DNA of 64,000 nucleotides from NCBI RefSeq assembly GCF_004785645.1, contig NZ_SRPE01000005.1:124001-188000 (forward strand), given 5' to 3'. Origin of the DNA: Empedobacter tilapiae. Lineage in GTDB: Bacteria; Bacteroidota; Bacteroidia; Flavobacteriales; Weeksellaceae. Both the position numbers and the translations under genes were made by a program. The notes under the pieces are model-generated. The model was not told where the DNA came from. It ran no database searches and saw only the letters and a program-made list of their open reading frames with translations. This document shows positions 1 through 9,258 of the stretch, in pieces (position 1 is the first letter of the stretch; every line of letters starts with the position of its first letter).

Positions 1-461
1 GGATTATGATACGCAATTGTTTCAGTTAATGAATAATTAATTGTTTCAGTAATATCACGTCCCATCTTTAAAATTTGCGAACCATATTTCTCCATCTCAT
101 TTGCATAAAAAGGCATATCAAAATTATCTACAAACCAAACATCATCTTCAGTAATGATTAATATTTCCGAGGATTCTGCAATTGCATTGTACCACAAGTC
201 TGTAGGAATTCGAGTATCATGATATTGTTCAATTCCTTGAAGATGTCTATTTAATTTTTCTATTTTTTCATTTCTATAACTAGAAAATTTAAATTCTACA
301 TTAGGATATTTTTCCTTTATTTTATCAAGATATTTTTGCGGTGTTCCATCATCCAAAACAATTATTTCCAAATCATTTGCGTCATTCACCTTTTCGTATA
401 TACTTTTCAAACAACGATCTAACAAATATGGACGATAATAGCTTTTGATAAGAATATTCAT
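1..461 (-). CDS. Glycosyltransferase family 2, partial (C-terminus beyond window edge)
   Basis: The frame opens with ATG at 461 and stays open to base 1, so only about the first 153 residues are visible. The N-terminus reads MNILIKSYYRPYLLDRCLKS and is followed by EIIVLDDGTP, the usual GT-A nucleotide-sugar binding start of GT2 enzymes with its acidic DDG. It would add one sugar to the lipid-linked polysaccharide on the cytoplasmic side of the inner membrane. It lies 8 bp downstream of the GT4 gene and is probably the continuation of the same operon. Donor and linkage cannot be read from the sequence. Confidence 0.8.
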   Translation of the reverse strand, partial: MNILIKSYYRPYLLDRCLKSIYEKVNDANDLEIIVLDDGTPQKYLDKIKEKYPNVEFKFSSYRNEKIEKLNRHLQGIEQYHDTRIPTDLWYNAIAESSEILIITEDDVWFVDNFDMPFYANEMEKYGSQILKMGRDITETINYSLTETIAYHN

Positions 462-469
462 GATTCAGA

Positions 470-1627
470 TTATTTATTTAATAATTTCAAAAAAGTACTC
501 TCCCAAATACTCATAATGTTTTCAAGTTCATATTTTTTTGACACCTTTATCGCTTCTTCAGACATTTGAAGTCTTAATTCTTTGTTTGATATTAATGTTT
601 TTAAACTTTCTGCAAAATTATCCACATCAAACGGGGTTACTAAAAAATCATTTAATTGACTATCGCCCATCATTTGCTTAGGTCCATTCTTACATTCAAA
701 CGCAACAGGAGCTAAACCACAAGATAATGCCTCTATAAGCACCAATGGAAATCCTTCGAAACGGGAACTCAAAGCAAAAATGGAATGCTCAGAAAACACT
801 TGATTAATATCTTTCCTAGGTTTGAAAATATTCACACTATTCTCTAAATTTAATTCTTTAACTTGAAGCTTTAACTCTTCTTCTAATTCTCCTGATCCAT
901 AGATATCCAATTGCCAATTTGGAAAATCTTTATTTACAATTGCCCATGCATCAATTAGATAGTTAAACCCTTTTTGATAAGTAAATCGTCCTACCGCCAA
1001 AACTTTCTCTAATTCAGTATTTGCTTTAATTGGATTAATTGTAATCGGATTTGGAATATTAATAATATTAGAAAAATATCTTCCCCATTCTTCCTGATCT
1101 TGCTCTGTTAAAACAATTATTTTGTCATATTTATTTAGTGTTTTCTGAAAAAGATAAGTCTGAATTTTCATCTTCAGATTTTTGACAGACCATTTTTCTT
1201 TTAATTTTTTACTAAGTGGAGTAATATCAAAATGAAAATGATATTCCATTATTTTTTTACTACCGTCTTTTATAAGTGGTAAAAACTTGTGTTCTGCACC
1301 AAAATACATCGAGATCGCAATATCAGTTAGATTATTGTAAAAATATTCTTCTACTTTTTGGCGATAAGTTGTCATAAACTCTTTATACTGTTTTCTCTTT
1401 TCCCAATAACCTAAACCTTTCAGTTTTGAAGTTGGATCAGGAATGTTAAAATGTACAAATCTTATCTTCTCACTAAACTCGAAAAATATAGGATCTTCAA
1501 ATTGACTATAAGTTATAATGGTAACCTCATGATGAAGTACATCAGCCAAATAATTTGCTTTTACATTCAGCATTCGTTCTGTACCTGCAGAATCTTTCAG
1601 ATTTGGAAAAAAGTATGCTATTTTCAT
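470..1627 (-). CDS. Glycosyltransferase family 4 (GT-B fold)
   Basis: This 385-residue protein has the two-domain GT-B layout. The N-terminal acceptor half starts MKIAYFFPNLKDSAGTERML, with the GTERM segment typical of GT4. The C-terminal donor half has VLAVGRFTYQKGFNYLIDAW at about residues 209-228 and the EX7E motif in EGFPLVLIE (Glu291 and Glu299). GT4 enzymes are retaining transferases that use nucleotide-sugar donors. No membrane segment is seen, so it should be cytoplasmic and act on the undecaprenyl-linked glycan. It sits 6 bp from the GT2 gene upstream. Sugar specificity is unknown. Confidence 0.88.
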   Translation of the reverse strand: MKIAYFFPNLKDSAGTERMLNVKANYLADVLHHEVTIITYSQFEDPIFFEFSEKIRFVHFNIPDPTSKLKGLGYWEKRKQYKEFMTTYRQKVEEYFYNNLTDIAISMYFGAEHKFLPLIKDGSKKIMEYHFHFDITPLSKKLKEKWSVKNLKMKIQTYLFQKTLNKYDKIIVLTEQDQEEWGRYFSNIINIPNPITINPIKANTELEKVLAVGRFTYQKGFNYLIDAWAIVNKDFPNWQLDIYGSGELEEELKLQVKELNLENSVNIFKPRKDINQVFSEHSIFALSSRFEGFPLVLIEALSCGLAPVAFECKNGPKQMMGDSQLNDFLVTPFDVDNFAESLKTLISNKELRLQMSEEAIKVSKKYELENIMSIWESTFLKLLNK

Positions 1628-1633
1628 TATAAT

Positions 1634-2617
1634 CTATTTACTCCAAATAAAAGATGTGTATCTGAAAATAAAGTAAGGTAATATATTATAATATTTTATC
1701 ATTTTACTTTGAGAAAAATCTTTATAGTTAGCTGTTTTCTTTACGAATTTATGCCACTCTGCTAATTCTTTATTTGCATCAGAAAAAGACATATGATGTA
1801 GAATTCTGTAATACATTTCTACCAAATTTTTCAGAGATTTTATTGTAAATTCATTTTTATTTTTTGATAAATTCGATTTATTTTCTAAATATTTTTGGTA
1901 ATAATACCTAATAACAGTTTCTACACTTTTTCTATTCTTACGAATACTTTCAGGCGCAATCGTTTGTCCATCTCTTCCTATAAAATAACGATATAACTGC
2001 AAATTTGTATAATATAAATCTTTTGCAAAAAATAGTGGAATTGAGGCAAAAAGTGTATCTGTATAGAATACTTTTTCTGGGAAATCTATTTCTGATTTTC
2101 TCAAAATTTCAGTTTTATATGTCAAACGATGCATCACAAAAACATCACCTTCTAACTTATTTATTTCTTCATCAAGTTGATAAACTTGATTGTTTTTTAA
2201 ATGAGGTAAAGTCTGAAGCTCCTCTCTATTTTCGAAAACAAATTCTTTTACAAAATCCGTTACAATAACATCAGAATTAATCAGTTGTAATTCATTTACA
2301 AATTTTTCAAATTCTTGTTTGTCATACCAATCGTCAGAATCTAATACTTTACAATATTTTCCCTTTGCTTCTTTTATTCCTCTTTTTAAAACAGAACCAT
2401 ATCCCCCATTTTCTTTGTTAATCACAACAAAGTTTTGCGGATATTTTTCTTCATACTCTTGTGCTATTGATAGAGAATTATCAGGACTACCATCAATAAT
2501 CAAAAGTATTTCTACTAAAGAGAATAATTGTTCTTTTATAATCAGTGAATCCAAGCACTTACATAAATATTCTTGGGTATTGTAAATAGGTATTATGATA
2601 GTTAATAATTTATTCAT
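1634..2617 (-). CDS. Glycosyltransferase family 2
   Basis: A 327-residue inverting GT-A transferase. The N-terminus LLTIIIPIYNTQEYLCKCLD is the classical GT2 start, and DSDDW at residues 93-97 supplies the metal/nucleotide-binding DxD. The remaining C-terminal part is helical and lacks membrane segments. It lies 14 bp downstream of glf, so it is a candidate user of UDP-galactofuranose, but this is only inferred from position. It belongs to the same minus-strand operon as its neighbours. Confidence 0.86.
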   Translation of the reverse strand: MNKLLTIIIPIYNTQEYLCKCLDSLIIKEQLFSLVEILLIIDGSPDNSLSIAQEYEEKYPQNFVVINKENGGYGSVLKRGIKEAKGKYCKVLDSDDWYDKQEFEKFVNELQLINSDVIVTDFVKEFVFENREELQTLPHLKNNQVYQLDEEINKLEGDVFVMHRLTYKTEILRKSEIDFPEKVFYTDTLFASIPLFFAKDLYYTNLQLYRYFIGRDGQTIAPESIRKNRKSVETVIRYYYQKYLENKSNLSKNKNEFTIKSLKNLVEMYYRILHHMSFSDANKELAEWHKFVKKTANYKDFSQSKMIKYYNILPYFIFRYTSFIWSK

Positions 2618-2631
2618 TTTCTAGTTTTGTT

Positions 2632-3738
2632 CTAGTTTTGTGATTCTACAACTTCCAAAGCTCTTGCAACGACTTGGTGCATGTCGTAATATTTGTACTC
2701 TGCTAATCTTCCTCCAAAAATAACGTTTGACAGTTGATCTGCTAATTGTTTATATTTTTCATAAACAATTTGATTTTTCTCATCGTTTATTGGGTAATAA
2801 GCTTCTTGACCTTCGGTCATATCTTGTGGATTTTCTCTTGTAATAATTGTTTTCGGCTGCGTACCAAATTCGAAATGTTTATGTTCTATAATTCTCGTAA
2901 ATGGAATTTGACTTTCTGTATAATTAACAACAGCATTTCCTTGGTAATTTGGTTGATCTAAAATTTCATTTTCAAATCTTAAACTTCTATAATCCAAATG
3001 ACCAAATTGATAATCAAAATATTCATCAATTTTACCTGTGTAAACTACATTATTCGCAAGTGAATCTAAGTTTTCTTTATCCGAAAAATAATCTACATTT
3101 AGCTTTATTTCAATCCCTTCCAACATTTTTTCTACAAGAGCTGTATAGCCGCCAATTGGAATCCCTTGATAAGTATCGTTAAAATAATTATTATCAAATG
3201 TAAATCTAAAAGGTAAACGTCTAATGATAAATGCTGGAATTTCTGTAGCTGGTCTTCCCCACTGTTTCTCTGTATAACCTTTTATAAGTTTTTCATAAAT
3301 ATCTTTTCCACCTAAAACCAAAGCTTGTTCTTCTAAGTTTTTAGGCTCTGTAATATGTTTATATTCTGCTCTTTGTTCTTCTATTTTCTCGAAAGCTTCT
3401 TGTGGAGTTTTTACACCCCAAAGCTGATAAAACGTATTCATATTAAAAGGAAGATTGTACAATTCTCCTTTATAATTGGCAATTGGTGAATTAGTATATC
3501 GATTAAATTCTACAAAAGAATTGACATAATCCCAAACAACTTTATTACTCGTGTGAAAAATATGAGCACCATATTTATGTACATTTATTCCTTCAACTTT
3601 TTCGGTATAGACATTTCCAGCGATATGATTTCTACGCTCTATCACCAAGCACTTTTTACCTTGCTTTGTCATTTCGTGCGCGAATATCGCTCCGAACAAA
3701 CCACTTCCTATTATTAAATAATCGTATTCTTTTTTCAT
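2632..3738 (-). CDS. glf: UDP-galactopyranose mutase
   Basis: Glf is a cytoplasmic FAD flavoenzyme that converts UDP-galactopyranose into UDP-galactofuranose. The 368 residues match the usual bacterial length. The N-terminal dinucleotide fold shows IIGSGLFGAIFAHEM from about residue 9 and a downstream VIERRNHIAGN typical of UGM. Family segments include KYGAHIFHTSN, YTEKQWGRPATEIP and the C-terminal GRLAEYKYYDMHQVVARAL. Its presence predicts galactofuranose in the polysaccharide made here. It is followed after 14 bp by a GT2 gene and preceded after 42 bp by the phosphoethanolamine-transferase-like gene. Confidence 0.95.
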   Translation of the reverse strand: MKKEYDYLIIGSGLFGAIFAHEMTKQGKKCLVIERRNHIAGNVYTEKVEGINVHKYGAHIFHTSNKVVWDYVNSFVEFNRYTNSPIANYKGELYNLPFNMNTFYQLWGVKTPQEAFEKIEEQRAEYKHITEPKNLEEQALVLGGKDIYEKLIKGYTEKQWGRPATEIPAFIIRRLPFRFTFDNNYFNDTYQGIPIGGYTALVEKMLEGIEIKLNVDYFSDKENLDSLANNVVYTGKIDEYFDYQFGHLDYRSLRFENEILDQPNYQGNAVVNYTESQIPFTRIIEHKHFEFGTQPKTIITRENPQDMTEGQEAYYPINDEKNQIVYEKYKQLADQLSNVIFGGRLAEYKYYDMHQVVARALEVVESQN

Positions 3739-3780
3739 AGTTGTTAGTTATTAATACTTGATAAAGTTATCATTAACATC

Positions 3781-5301
3781 TTAATCATTTAAATCTTTAT
3801 ATAAAACAGATGAATGGTTAAGACGTAAATATTTATTCTCTTCAATTTTATCTAGTTTAACCTCATCTAAACCAATTAAATTCATGACTAAAGGATATAA
3901 GTACATGATAGAAACAGGTTTATCCGTAGGTTTAGTAAAGTTATAAGAATTTTGTTGTTCTTTTCTTGCAAACCAAACATAAAATGGAACTTTTGTAGAT
4001 TCTTTAGAATCTGTATGTATTAATTTACCATCATTTTGCTTTAAACCATGATCTGTAAAATAAACAAGTGCTGCATTTTTCCCTTTTAACTCTTTGAATA
4101 TCTGCCCTATTAAACGATCTGTATAATGAATTGAATTATCATAACAATCAAACTCATTATCTTCATTAAAATACGTTTCATTATCTGGGTATCTTAAACA
4201 GGGATTAGGATGACTCCCATTTATATGTAATAAAATTAGTTTTTTTCCTTTCTTTTGAAGAGTTTCTTTCAATTGTGGTAAAATTTCGACATCATATCCA
4301 TTAATCCACATTTTATTTTTTGAGAAAGAAGCGATTTCTGTTACTCCTTTTATATTATTCTGTGTTGATAACCATGTCGTATTGTACCCATAATTATTAG
4401 CTAAATTAATTACATTATCTGACATTTTCTCAAAATCATTCTCGAAATGATCCGGCTCTATAAGACTCATCGTTAAAGGTATACTTAAATTTGTTATACC
4501 TGCTGGAGAATTGGCATCCTTGAAAATATACATATTTTCTTTTTCTTTCAATTGTTCAGGAGTTGTGTTACGAGAATAACCATACAATGACATATTCTGA
4601 CGTCTTCCAGATTCTCCTATCAACACAATTAAATTTTCAATTCCTTCATGAGATTTCTTATACGTATAATTTACAACATTATCTTTCACTCCATTCATAC
4701 GCTTTTGTAGCTCATACGCTCCTTTAAAATCTCTGAAATGATAAAATGTATTTTTCACCATTGGACTACCTCCTTTTGCACCTATAAAATGATGTTTAAG
4801 TAAAAAAATTCCAGGAAGTACTATCCAAATTATAGAAAATAGTTTTAAATATTTATTTGTCAAATATTTTGAACATTTAATAACAAGAATAATATTAATT
4901 CCTAACATAACTAAAGCAATACATAATGGAGCAATATAACTTGTCACCATATTCATCGCTTCAGCTATATTTGAATCCAAAACACTAACAGCCATTCCTA
5001 TATTGAAACCAGAGCCATAAACAAAATAACAACAATATGATATAAACGAGTTAATTGAAACTAAAAATAAAAGTATAAATGAAAATATCTTTGTATACTT
5101 ATTTTTATACAAGAAAACACAGAATACAAGAAATGAGATATACATTAAACCATATTCTGCTATGCTTCGAATTGAACTAAATCTATTTACTTTAGAAGAT
5201 AAATCTGATATAAGATAGTCATAAGAAAATAGAAAACCGAAAATGTAAATAATTAGTGAAAAAAATGATAAAAAGTATAGTATTTTTTTTGTTGGTTTCA
5301 T
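3781..5301 (-). CDS. Phosphoethanolamine transferase-like membrane enzyme (EptA/sulfatase superfamily)
   Basis: A 506-residue inner-membrane protein with about five hydrophobic segments in the first 170 residues, followed by a periplasmic alkaline-phosphatase-fold domain. Residues expected to bind zinc and form the catalytic site are visible: Glu230 in IGESGRR, Thr270 in PAGITNLSIPLTMS at the position of the nucleophile Thr of EptA/MCR enzymes, LHINGSHPNP near 358, and Asp417-His418 in YFTDHG. The family moves phosphoethanolamine from phosphatidylethanolamine onto lipid A, core or other glycans. Placement inside the polysaccharide operon suggests that the glycan or core is decorated. The acceptor is not known, and another phospho-substituent is possible. 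Confidence 0.85.
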   Translation of the reverse strand: MKPTKKILYFLSFFSLIIYIFGFLFSYDYLISDLSSKVNRFSSIRSIAEYGLMYISFLVFCVFLYKNKYTKIFSFILLFLVSINSFISYCCYFVYGSGFNIGMAVSVLDSNIAEAMNMVTSYIAPLCIALVMLGINIILVIKCSKYLTNKYLKLFSIIWIVLPGIFLLKHHFIGAKGGSPMVKNTFYHFRDFKGAYELQKRMNGVKDNVVNYTYKKSHEGIENLIVLIGESGRRQNMSLYGYSRNTTPEQLKEKENMYIFKDANSPAGITNLSIPLTMSLIEPDHFENDFEKMSDNVINLANNYGYNTTWLSTQNNIKGVTEIASFSKNKMWINGYDVEILPQLKETLQKKGKKLILLHINGSHPNPCLRYPDNETYFNEDNEFDCYDNSIHYTDRLIGQIFKELKGKNAALVYFTDHGLKQNDGKLIHTDSKESTKVPFYVWFARKEQQNSYNFTKPTDKPVSIMYLYPLVMNLIGLDEVKLDKIEENKYLRLNHSSVLYKDLND

Positions 5302-5338
5302 TGTTTAATGTGTAAGTGTTGATTATAGAAATAATAAA

Positions 5339-6250
5339 CTATTTTTCATTTCGATTTCGATTTCTTTTAATTATTCCAAGAGTTCTTTTAAAACCTATTT
5401 GACCAATCATAAATAATACAAAATCAATAGCCTCTATATTACTTCTATTAAAAATTCTCAAACGAAAATATGCTCTGTTAAGAATAAAATCTTTTTCTTC
5501 TAGAGAGAAATAATTTCCTAAAGCTTTAATAATATATCTATAGTATCTATAATACCCTTCAACTCTTTTAAAACCTAGCTGCCTATCTTTAATTGAAGAA
5601 AGGTTCTCAGATGAAATCCTAATATTAGCAATCGCATTATTAATACCCAAAACGTTTCCCATATCTGGAAACTCTAACCAAGCTACATTATCACTACCAA
5701 AAGCAACTGGAAAATTTTTAAAACCATGTTTTAGATAAGCTTTTCTTGTAAAAAAATGCTCTGTTAAGGTACATCGTCCTTTTCCATTTTGACATCTAAG
5801 AAAAAAATCTTTCGCTAATTCTAATTCAGGATTAGAATACAATTCAGTAATTGATTCATCTTTTTCATTAATCTCTCGAGAAGCTAAACGAATTACTTCT
5901 ATGTTTTCTAGTTTATTATCATTGATACTATAAAATTCCTCAATTACATTTGGCTCAAGAGTGTCATCGTCTCCAAGTATCATTAACCATTCTTCTTGTT
6001 TAGATAGCTTAATGCATCTATCCCATTGAAAAACAAGATTATCTTTACCTAAATTATCTTCAAATTTTTGATAAGAAATTTGAATACTATCAGAGTATCT
6101 TTCTATTATTTCTATTGGATCATTTGGACTATTATCGTTACCAATATATAAATTAAAATTTTTATTCGTTTGATTTGCTAATGATTTTAAACATTTATCA
6201 AAAAACGTAATTTTATAATAGGGTATTATTATGGCTAATTTTGTTTTCAT
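5339..6250 (-). CDS. Glycosyltransferase family 2
   Basis: A 303-residue GT-A enzyme. It begins KLAIIIPYYKITFFDKCLKS, has IGNDNSP around residues 36-42, and the acidic DDD at residues 94-96 in ILGDDDTLEP serves as the DxD site. The C-terminal part is basic (RTLGIIKRNRNRNEK) and may contact the membrane surface. It is probably one of the enzymes that extend the lipid-linked repeat unit. Base composition is strongly AT-rich, like the adjacent transferase genes. Donor and acceptor cannot be assigned. Confidence 0.84.
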   Translation of the reverse strand: MKTKLAIIIPYYKITFFDKCLKSLANQTNKNFNLYIGNDNSPNDPIEIIERYSDSIQISYQKFEDNLGKDNLVFQWDRCIKLSKQEEWLMILGDDDTLEPNVIEEFYSINDNKLENIEVIRLASREINEKDESITELYSNPELELAKDFFLRCQNGKGRCTLTEHFFTRKAYLKHGFKNFPVAFGSDNVAWLEFPDMGNVLGINNAIANIRISSENLSSIKDRQLGFKRVEGYYRYYRYIIKALGNYFSLEEKDFILNRAYFRLRIFNRSNIEAIDFVLFMIGQIGFKRTLGIIKRNRNRNEK

Positions 6251-6330
6251 TTTTATATGTAGCTAACCTTATTGAATATTTAATAAGATTTTTTTGTACT
6301 TTATATTTTAAAAAAATCACTTTAAATTCG

Positions 6331-7122
6331 TTAATATTTATCTCCTACAAGACCTCCTGTTTTATTTATATTCCAAGAACTTGAATCATTTGCTGTTTTT
6401 TGATAAAATTTTTCTTCATGAGTTAAATTATTAAAATCCTTATACCACCCTCCATGTTTAGCAATAAATAAATTTGAGATTCTTATTCCATTATAAAATG
6501 ATATATTATCAAAAAAACAAGGATAATTAGGTTTATATAATGCAAAAGTAGTATCAAGATCTACCTTATAAATATTTTTTTCTATTTCATGATTCCAAAA
6601 TTTTCTTTCCCATTTCAAAACCTTTTCTTTTAATGGAAAATGATCTGGTATATCATCAATTTTTAATGCAAAACCTACTTTAGTTATTGTTTTAAAATAC
6701 TTATCTAAGTAACTTAACATTATAGCCATAAAGTCTTTTGGTAGATTATCATTTGGAACAATATCTGCATCTGTTATAACATAGTAGCCTTGCCCATATT
6801 TTTTCTGTAGTTCTTTATTCTCAAAAAATACCATATGTCCAGCATTTTTTTGCATATATTCTACTGTAACTTGATTTTCTATTTGTTTATAATATTCTAA
6901 CAAAGGAGGATATGTAGATTTATTATCAATGATTATGATATTTTCAAATCCTCTTTTTAGAAGAAAATTAACAAGTTGTTTTAAATAAAATAATTGATTA
7001 AAATTGATAATAAGAATAGGTATTGATAGTGAATCTTTTCTTTGTTTTTTTATTAAAGAATTCGTTCTTATCAAATACTGATAGTATAAAAAAGTTAAAT
7101 GATTTTTAATTCTTTTAAACAT
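6331..7122 (-). CDS. GT-A type glycosyltransferase (short, divergent)
   Basis: A 263-residue protein with PILIINFNQLFYLKQLVNFL near the N-terminus, NIIIIDNKSTYPPLLEYY, and TDADIVPNDNLP (Asp118 and Asp120) as the DxD element. These are the marks of a GT2-like GT-A fold, although the start and the C-terminal half are less canonical than in the neighbouring genes. KNAGHMVFF in the middle fits the sugar-binding segment of this group. No transmembrane helix or signal is seen. It is in the same operon, 8 bp downstream of the next GT2 gene. Function is a predicted sugar transferase of unknown specificity. Confidence 0.75.
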   Translation of the reverse strand: MFKRIKNHLTFLYYQYLIRTNSLIKKQRKDSLSIPILIINFNQLFYLKQLVNFLLKRGFENIIIIDNKSTYPPLLEYYKQIENQVTVEYMQKNAGHMVFFENKELQKKYGQGYYVITDADIVPNDNLPKDFMAIMLSYLDKYFKTITKVGFALKIDDIPDHFPLKEKVLKWERKFWNHEIEKNIYKVDLDTTFALYKPNYPCFFDNISFYNGIRISNLFIAKHGGWYKDFNNLTHEEKFYQKTANDSSSWNINKTGGLVGDKY

Positions 7123-7130
7123 ACTTTACT

Positions 7131-8102
7131 TTATAATTTTTCCCATTTATTTAAAATTATCTTTGGCGTTTTATCTATTAAAAATAATCCGATAAGTGAA
7201 CTTGATAGTAATATAGCCTCAGGAGTTCTTATTTTTAATAATTGTTCACAAATAAATAGAAGATTCTTAAATTCTCTTTCTTTGATTACTTTAATAGATA
7301 AATTTTTTAAATGAAATAAAGTATCATTCTTCAATAAGAGAAAATTAAATTCTTTTGAAATAAAATACTTTTGAAAAAATGTATATAATAAAGAATAATT
7401 AAACTTATTTAATTGTTTATTGTACTCAAATGTCTTTGTATTTGAATGTTGTCTATAATAAAATAGAGGTTTATTAATTATTTCAAACTTTAATATATTT
7501 ATAGTCTTCGAAAAAATATTAATTAAAAATTCTGCTTCTTGACCTCTTAATATTTTTTCATTAAATTTAAAACTCCCCTTAACTAGGAATTCTTTTTTAA
7601 ATAGTATACTAGGTGTCAAAACATTAAAATTTTCACCCCAGATCATATAATCATATAAAATATTATTCTCAATCACTATGTCATACCGCTTGATTATTTC
7701 CAATTCAGAATTAACTGTAAAGTGTGAACAAATAATAATATCATTATTCTTAATATTGTTTATCTTATCAGAAACAAATGTATCAACCATCACATCATCG
7801 CTATCAAACCAATTGATATATTCACCTTTTGAAATATCAAATCCGTAGTTACGTGCCCCATTTCCTCCTGATTTATATACACTTGGACGTTTATGGTAAG
7901 AAATTCTATTGTCTTTTTTTATGTAGCTTGATAAAATTTCCTCAGTATGATCTGTACTTCCGTCATCTACCACAATACATTCCCAATTTTGGTAAGTTTG
8001 CCCAATAATCGAATCTAATGTTTCACCTATTAAATCTGCTCGATTATAGGTAGGAATGATGATTGAAACTAGAGGCGATACCTTATTTTCCATTTTTTCC
8101 AT
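7131..8102 (-). CDS. Glycosyltransferase family 2
   Basis: A 323-residue GT2 enzyme with a textbook N-terminus: SIIIPTYNRADLIGETLDSI, then CIVVDDGSTDHT and the DxD motif FDSDD at residues 99-103. The C-terminal region has many Lys, Asn and Ile codons, which agrees with the AT-rich composition of this block. The start codon lies within the end of the WecF-like gene (20 bp overlap), so the two are translationally linked. It may add the sugar after the one placed by the WecF-like enzyme; that is inferred only from gene order. Confidence 0.86.
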   Translation of the reverse strand: MEKMENKVSPLVSIIIPTYNRADLIGETLDSIIGQTYQNWECIVVDDGSTDHTEEILSSYIKKDNRISYHKRPSVYKSGGNGARNYGFDISKGEYINWFDSDDVMVDTFVSDKINNIKNNDIIICSHFTVNSELEIIKRYDIVIENNILYDYMIWGENFNVLTPSILFKKEFLVKGSFKFNEKILRGQEAEFLINIFSKTINILKFEIINKPLFYYRQHSNTKTFEYNKQLNKFNYSLLYTFFQKYFISKEFNFLLLKNDTLFHLKNLSIKVIKEREFKNLLFICEQLLKIRTPEAILLSSSLIGLFLIDKTPKIILNKWEKL

Positions 8103-9258
8103 TTTCTATTGAAGATTGTAACCCTGACAAAAGTTTCTTTTCTGAAAATAATTCAATCATTTTTTGTTTATTAAAAATCATTTCTTCTTTTGTTAATTCA
8201 AAATTAATAGAATTATCATTTAACTCATTCTCATAATTATAAATAATTATATTTTGTCTTTTTAAAAATTGATAAAACGTATTCTTTTCACTTAAAAAAA
8301 CCTTAGCTCCGAAATAAATTAATGTTATTATATTACCAATTGCTTGTTGTCTTCTATTATTAAGAATCGCAATTTTAACATCATTCAACAATTCAGAATA
8401 ATCACTCAGTGGTATAAAATCTTCCAAAAATGTAACTTCTATATTTTTAGAAGATATTTCATTTTTTACAAAATTGATATAATTCTTTTCTCCATATGAG
8501 AATGGAATTACAACTTCTACATCACTTAAATTATAATTTTTGATTTTATTTATAACATCTAAATGATTTCCATTTGGAAAACCAGAATGTCCGATAATTA
8601 TTTTGTTTTTATTTTGTTTTATTTCTATTTTAATATTAACTATAAATTCTAAAGGATAATATCCAAAATAAAAGAAAGGCCTTTTTATATTTAATAATTC
8701 ACATTGAAATTTATATTCTTCATCAAAAGCAAACCCAAAATAATCAACTCTTTTTAAATTATTTAACTTCTCGTTTCTTCTAATTATTTGATATTCTTGT
8801 TTTGAGTAATATAAATCTCTTTTTAGTTTTCTTATGATTGGAAAAAGATAATATTTCAACTGCTCTTTAAAACTAAATCTGTTCGATTTAGTTTTAAAGT
8901 GTTTATAAGTTATTGTATCTAATAATACGTTATCTGGATACAACAGCTTATCTTCATATGTTTCAAAACCGAACAATAACCAAACAACCTTGTTACTTTT
9001 ATTAATAAATTGAAGATATTTAATTAATTCATTAGGTAAGGAATGAAAAATTATGATTGAATCATTAAATAATTCAAAAAAATTTTGACTTAATTCAAAA
9101 AAATGAAAAGTATCGTTAAGTTTTATATGTTTTATATTTTCTCTAATAGTTCCATAAATATAAAACTCATTCTGATTTGGAGACACCTTTTCGAATTGGT
9201 AGTATGCTGAATTAATAAATTTCTCATCAGAACTTATATGAATTATTTTATGCATCAA
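8083..9258 (-). CDS. GT56-type transferase, WecF-like (4-amino-4,6-dideoxyhexose transferase)
   Basis: The 391 residues resemble TDP-Fuc4NAc:lipid II transferase (WecF/RffT, family GT56): the N-terminus MMHKIIHISSDEKFINSAYY, VVWLLFGFETYEDKLLYPDN, and the nucleotide-binding segment IIIGHSGFPNGNHLDVINKI. WecF adds Fuc4NAc to the lipid-linked enterobacterial common antigen unit in E. coli. Here it overlaps the WecE-type aminotransferase by 11 bp, which makes a 4-amino-4,6-dideoxyhexose donor very likely. Because the next enzyme is a formyltransferase rather than WecD, the donor may be the N-formyl form. No other ECA genes are seen, so the product is not assumed to be ECA. Confidence 0.78.
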   Translation of the reverse strand: MMHKIIHISSDEKFINSAYYQFEKVSPNQNEFYIYGTIRENIKHIKLNDTFHFFELSQNFFELFNDSIIIFHSLPNELIKYLQFINKSNKVVWLLFGFETYEDKLLYPDNVLLDTITYKHFKTKSNRFSFKEQLKYYLFPIIRKLKRDLYYSKQEYQIIRRNEKLNNLKRVDYFGFAFDEEYKFQCELLNIKRPFFYFGYYPLEFIVNIKIEIKQNKNKIIIGHSGFPNGNHLDVINKIKNYNLSDVEVVIPFSYGEKNYINFVKNEISSKNIEVTFLEDFIPLSDYSELLNDVKIAILNNRRQQAIGNIITLIYFGAKVFLSEKNTFYQFLKRQNIIIYNYENELNDNSINFELTKEEMIFNKQKMIELFSEKKLLSGLQSSIENGKNGK

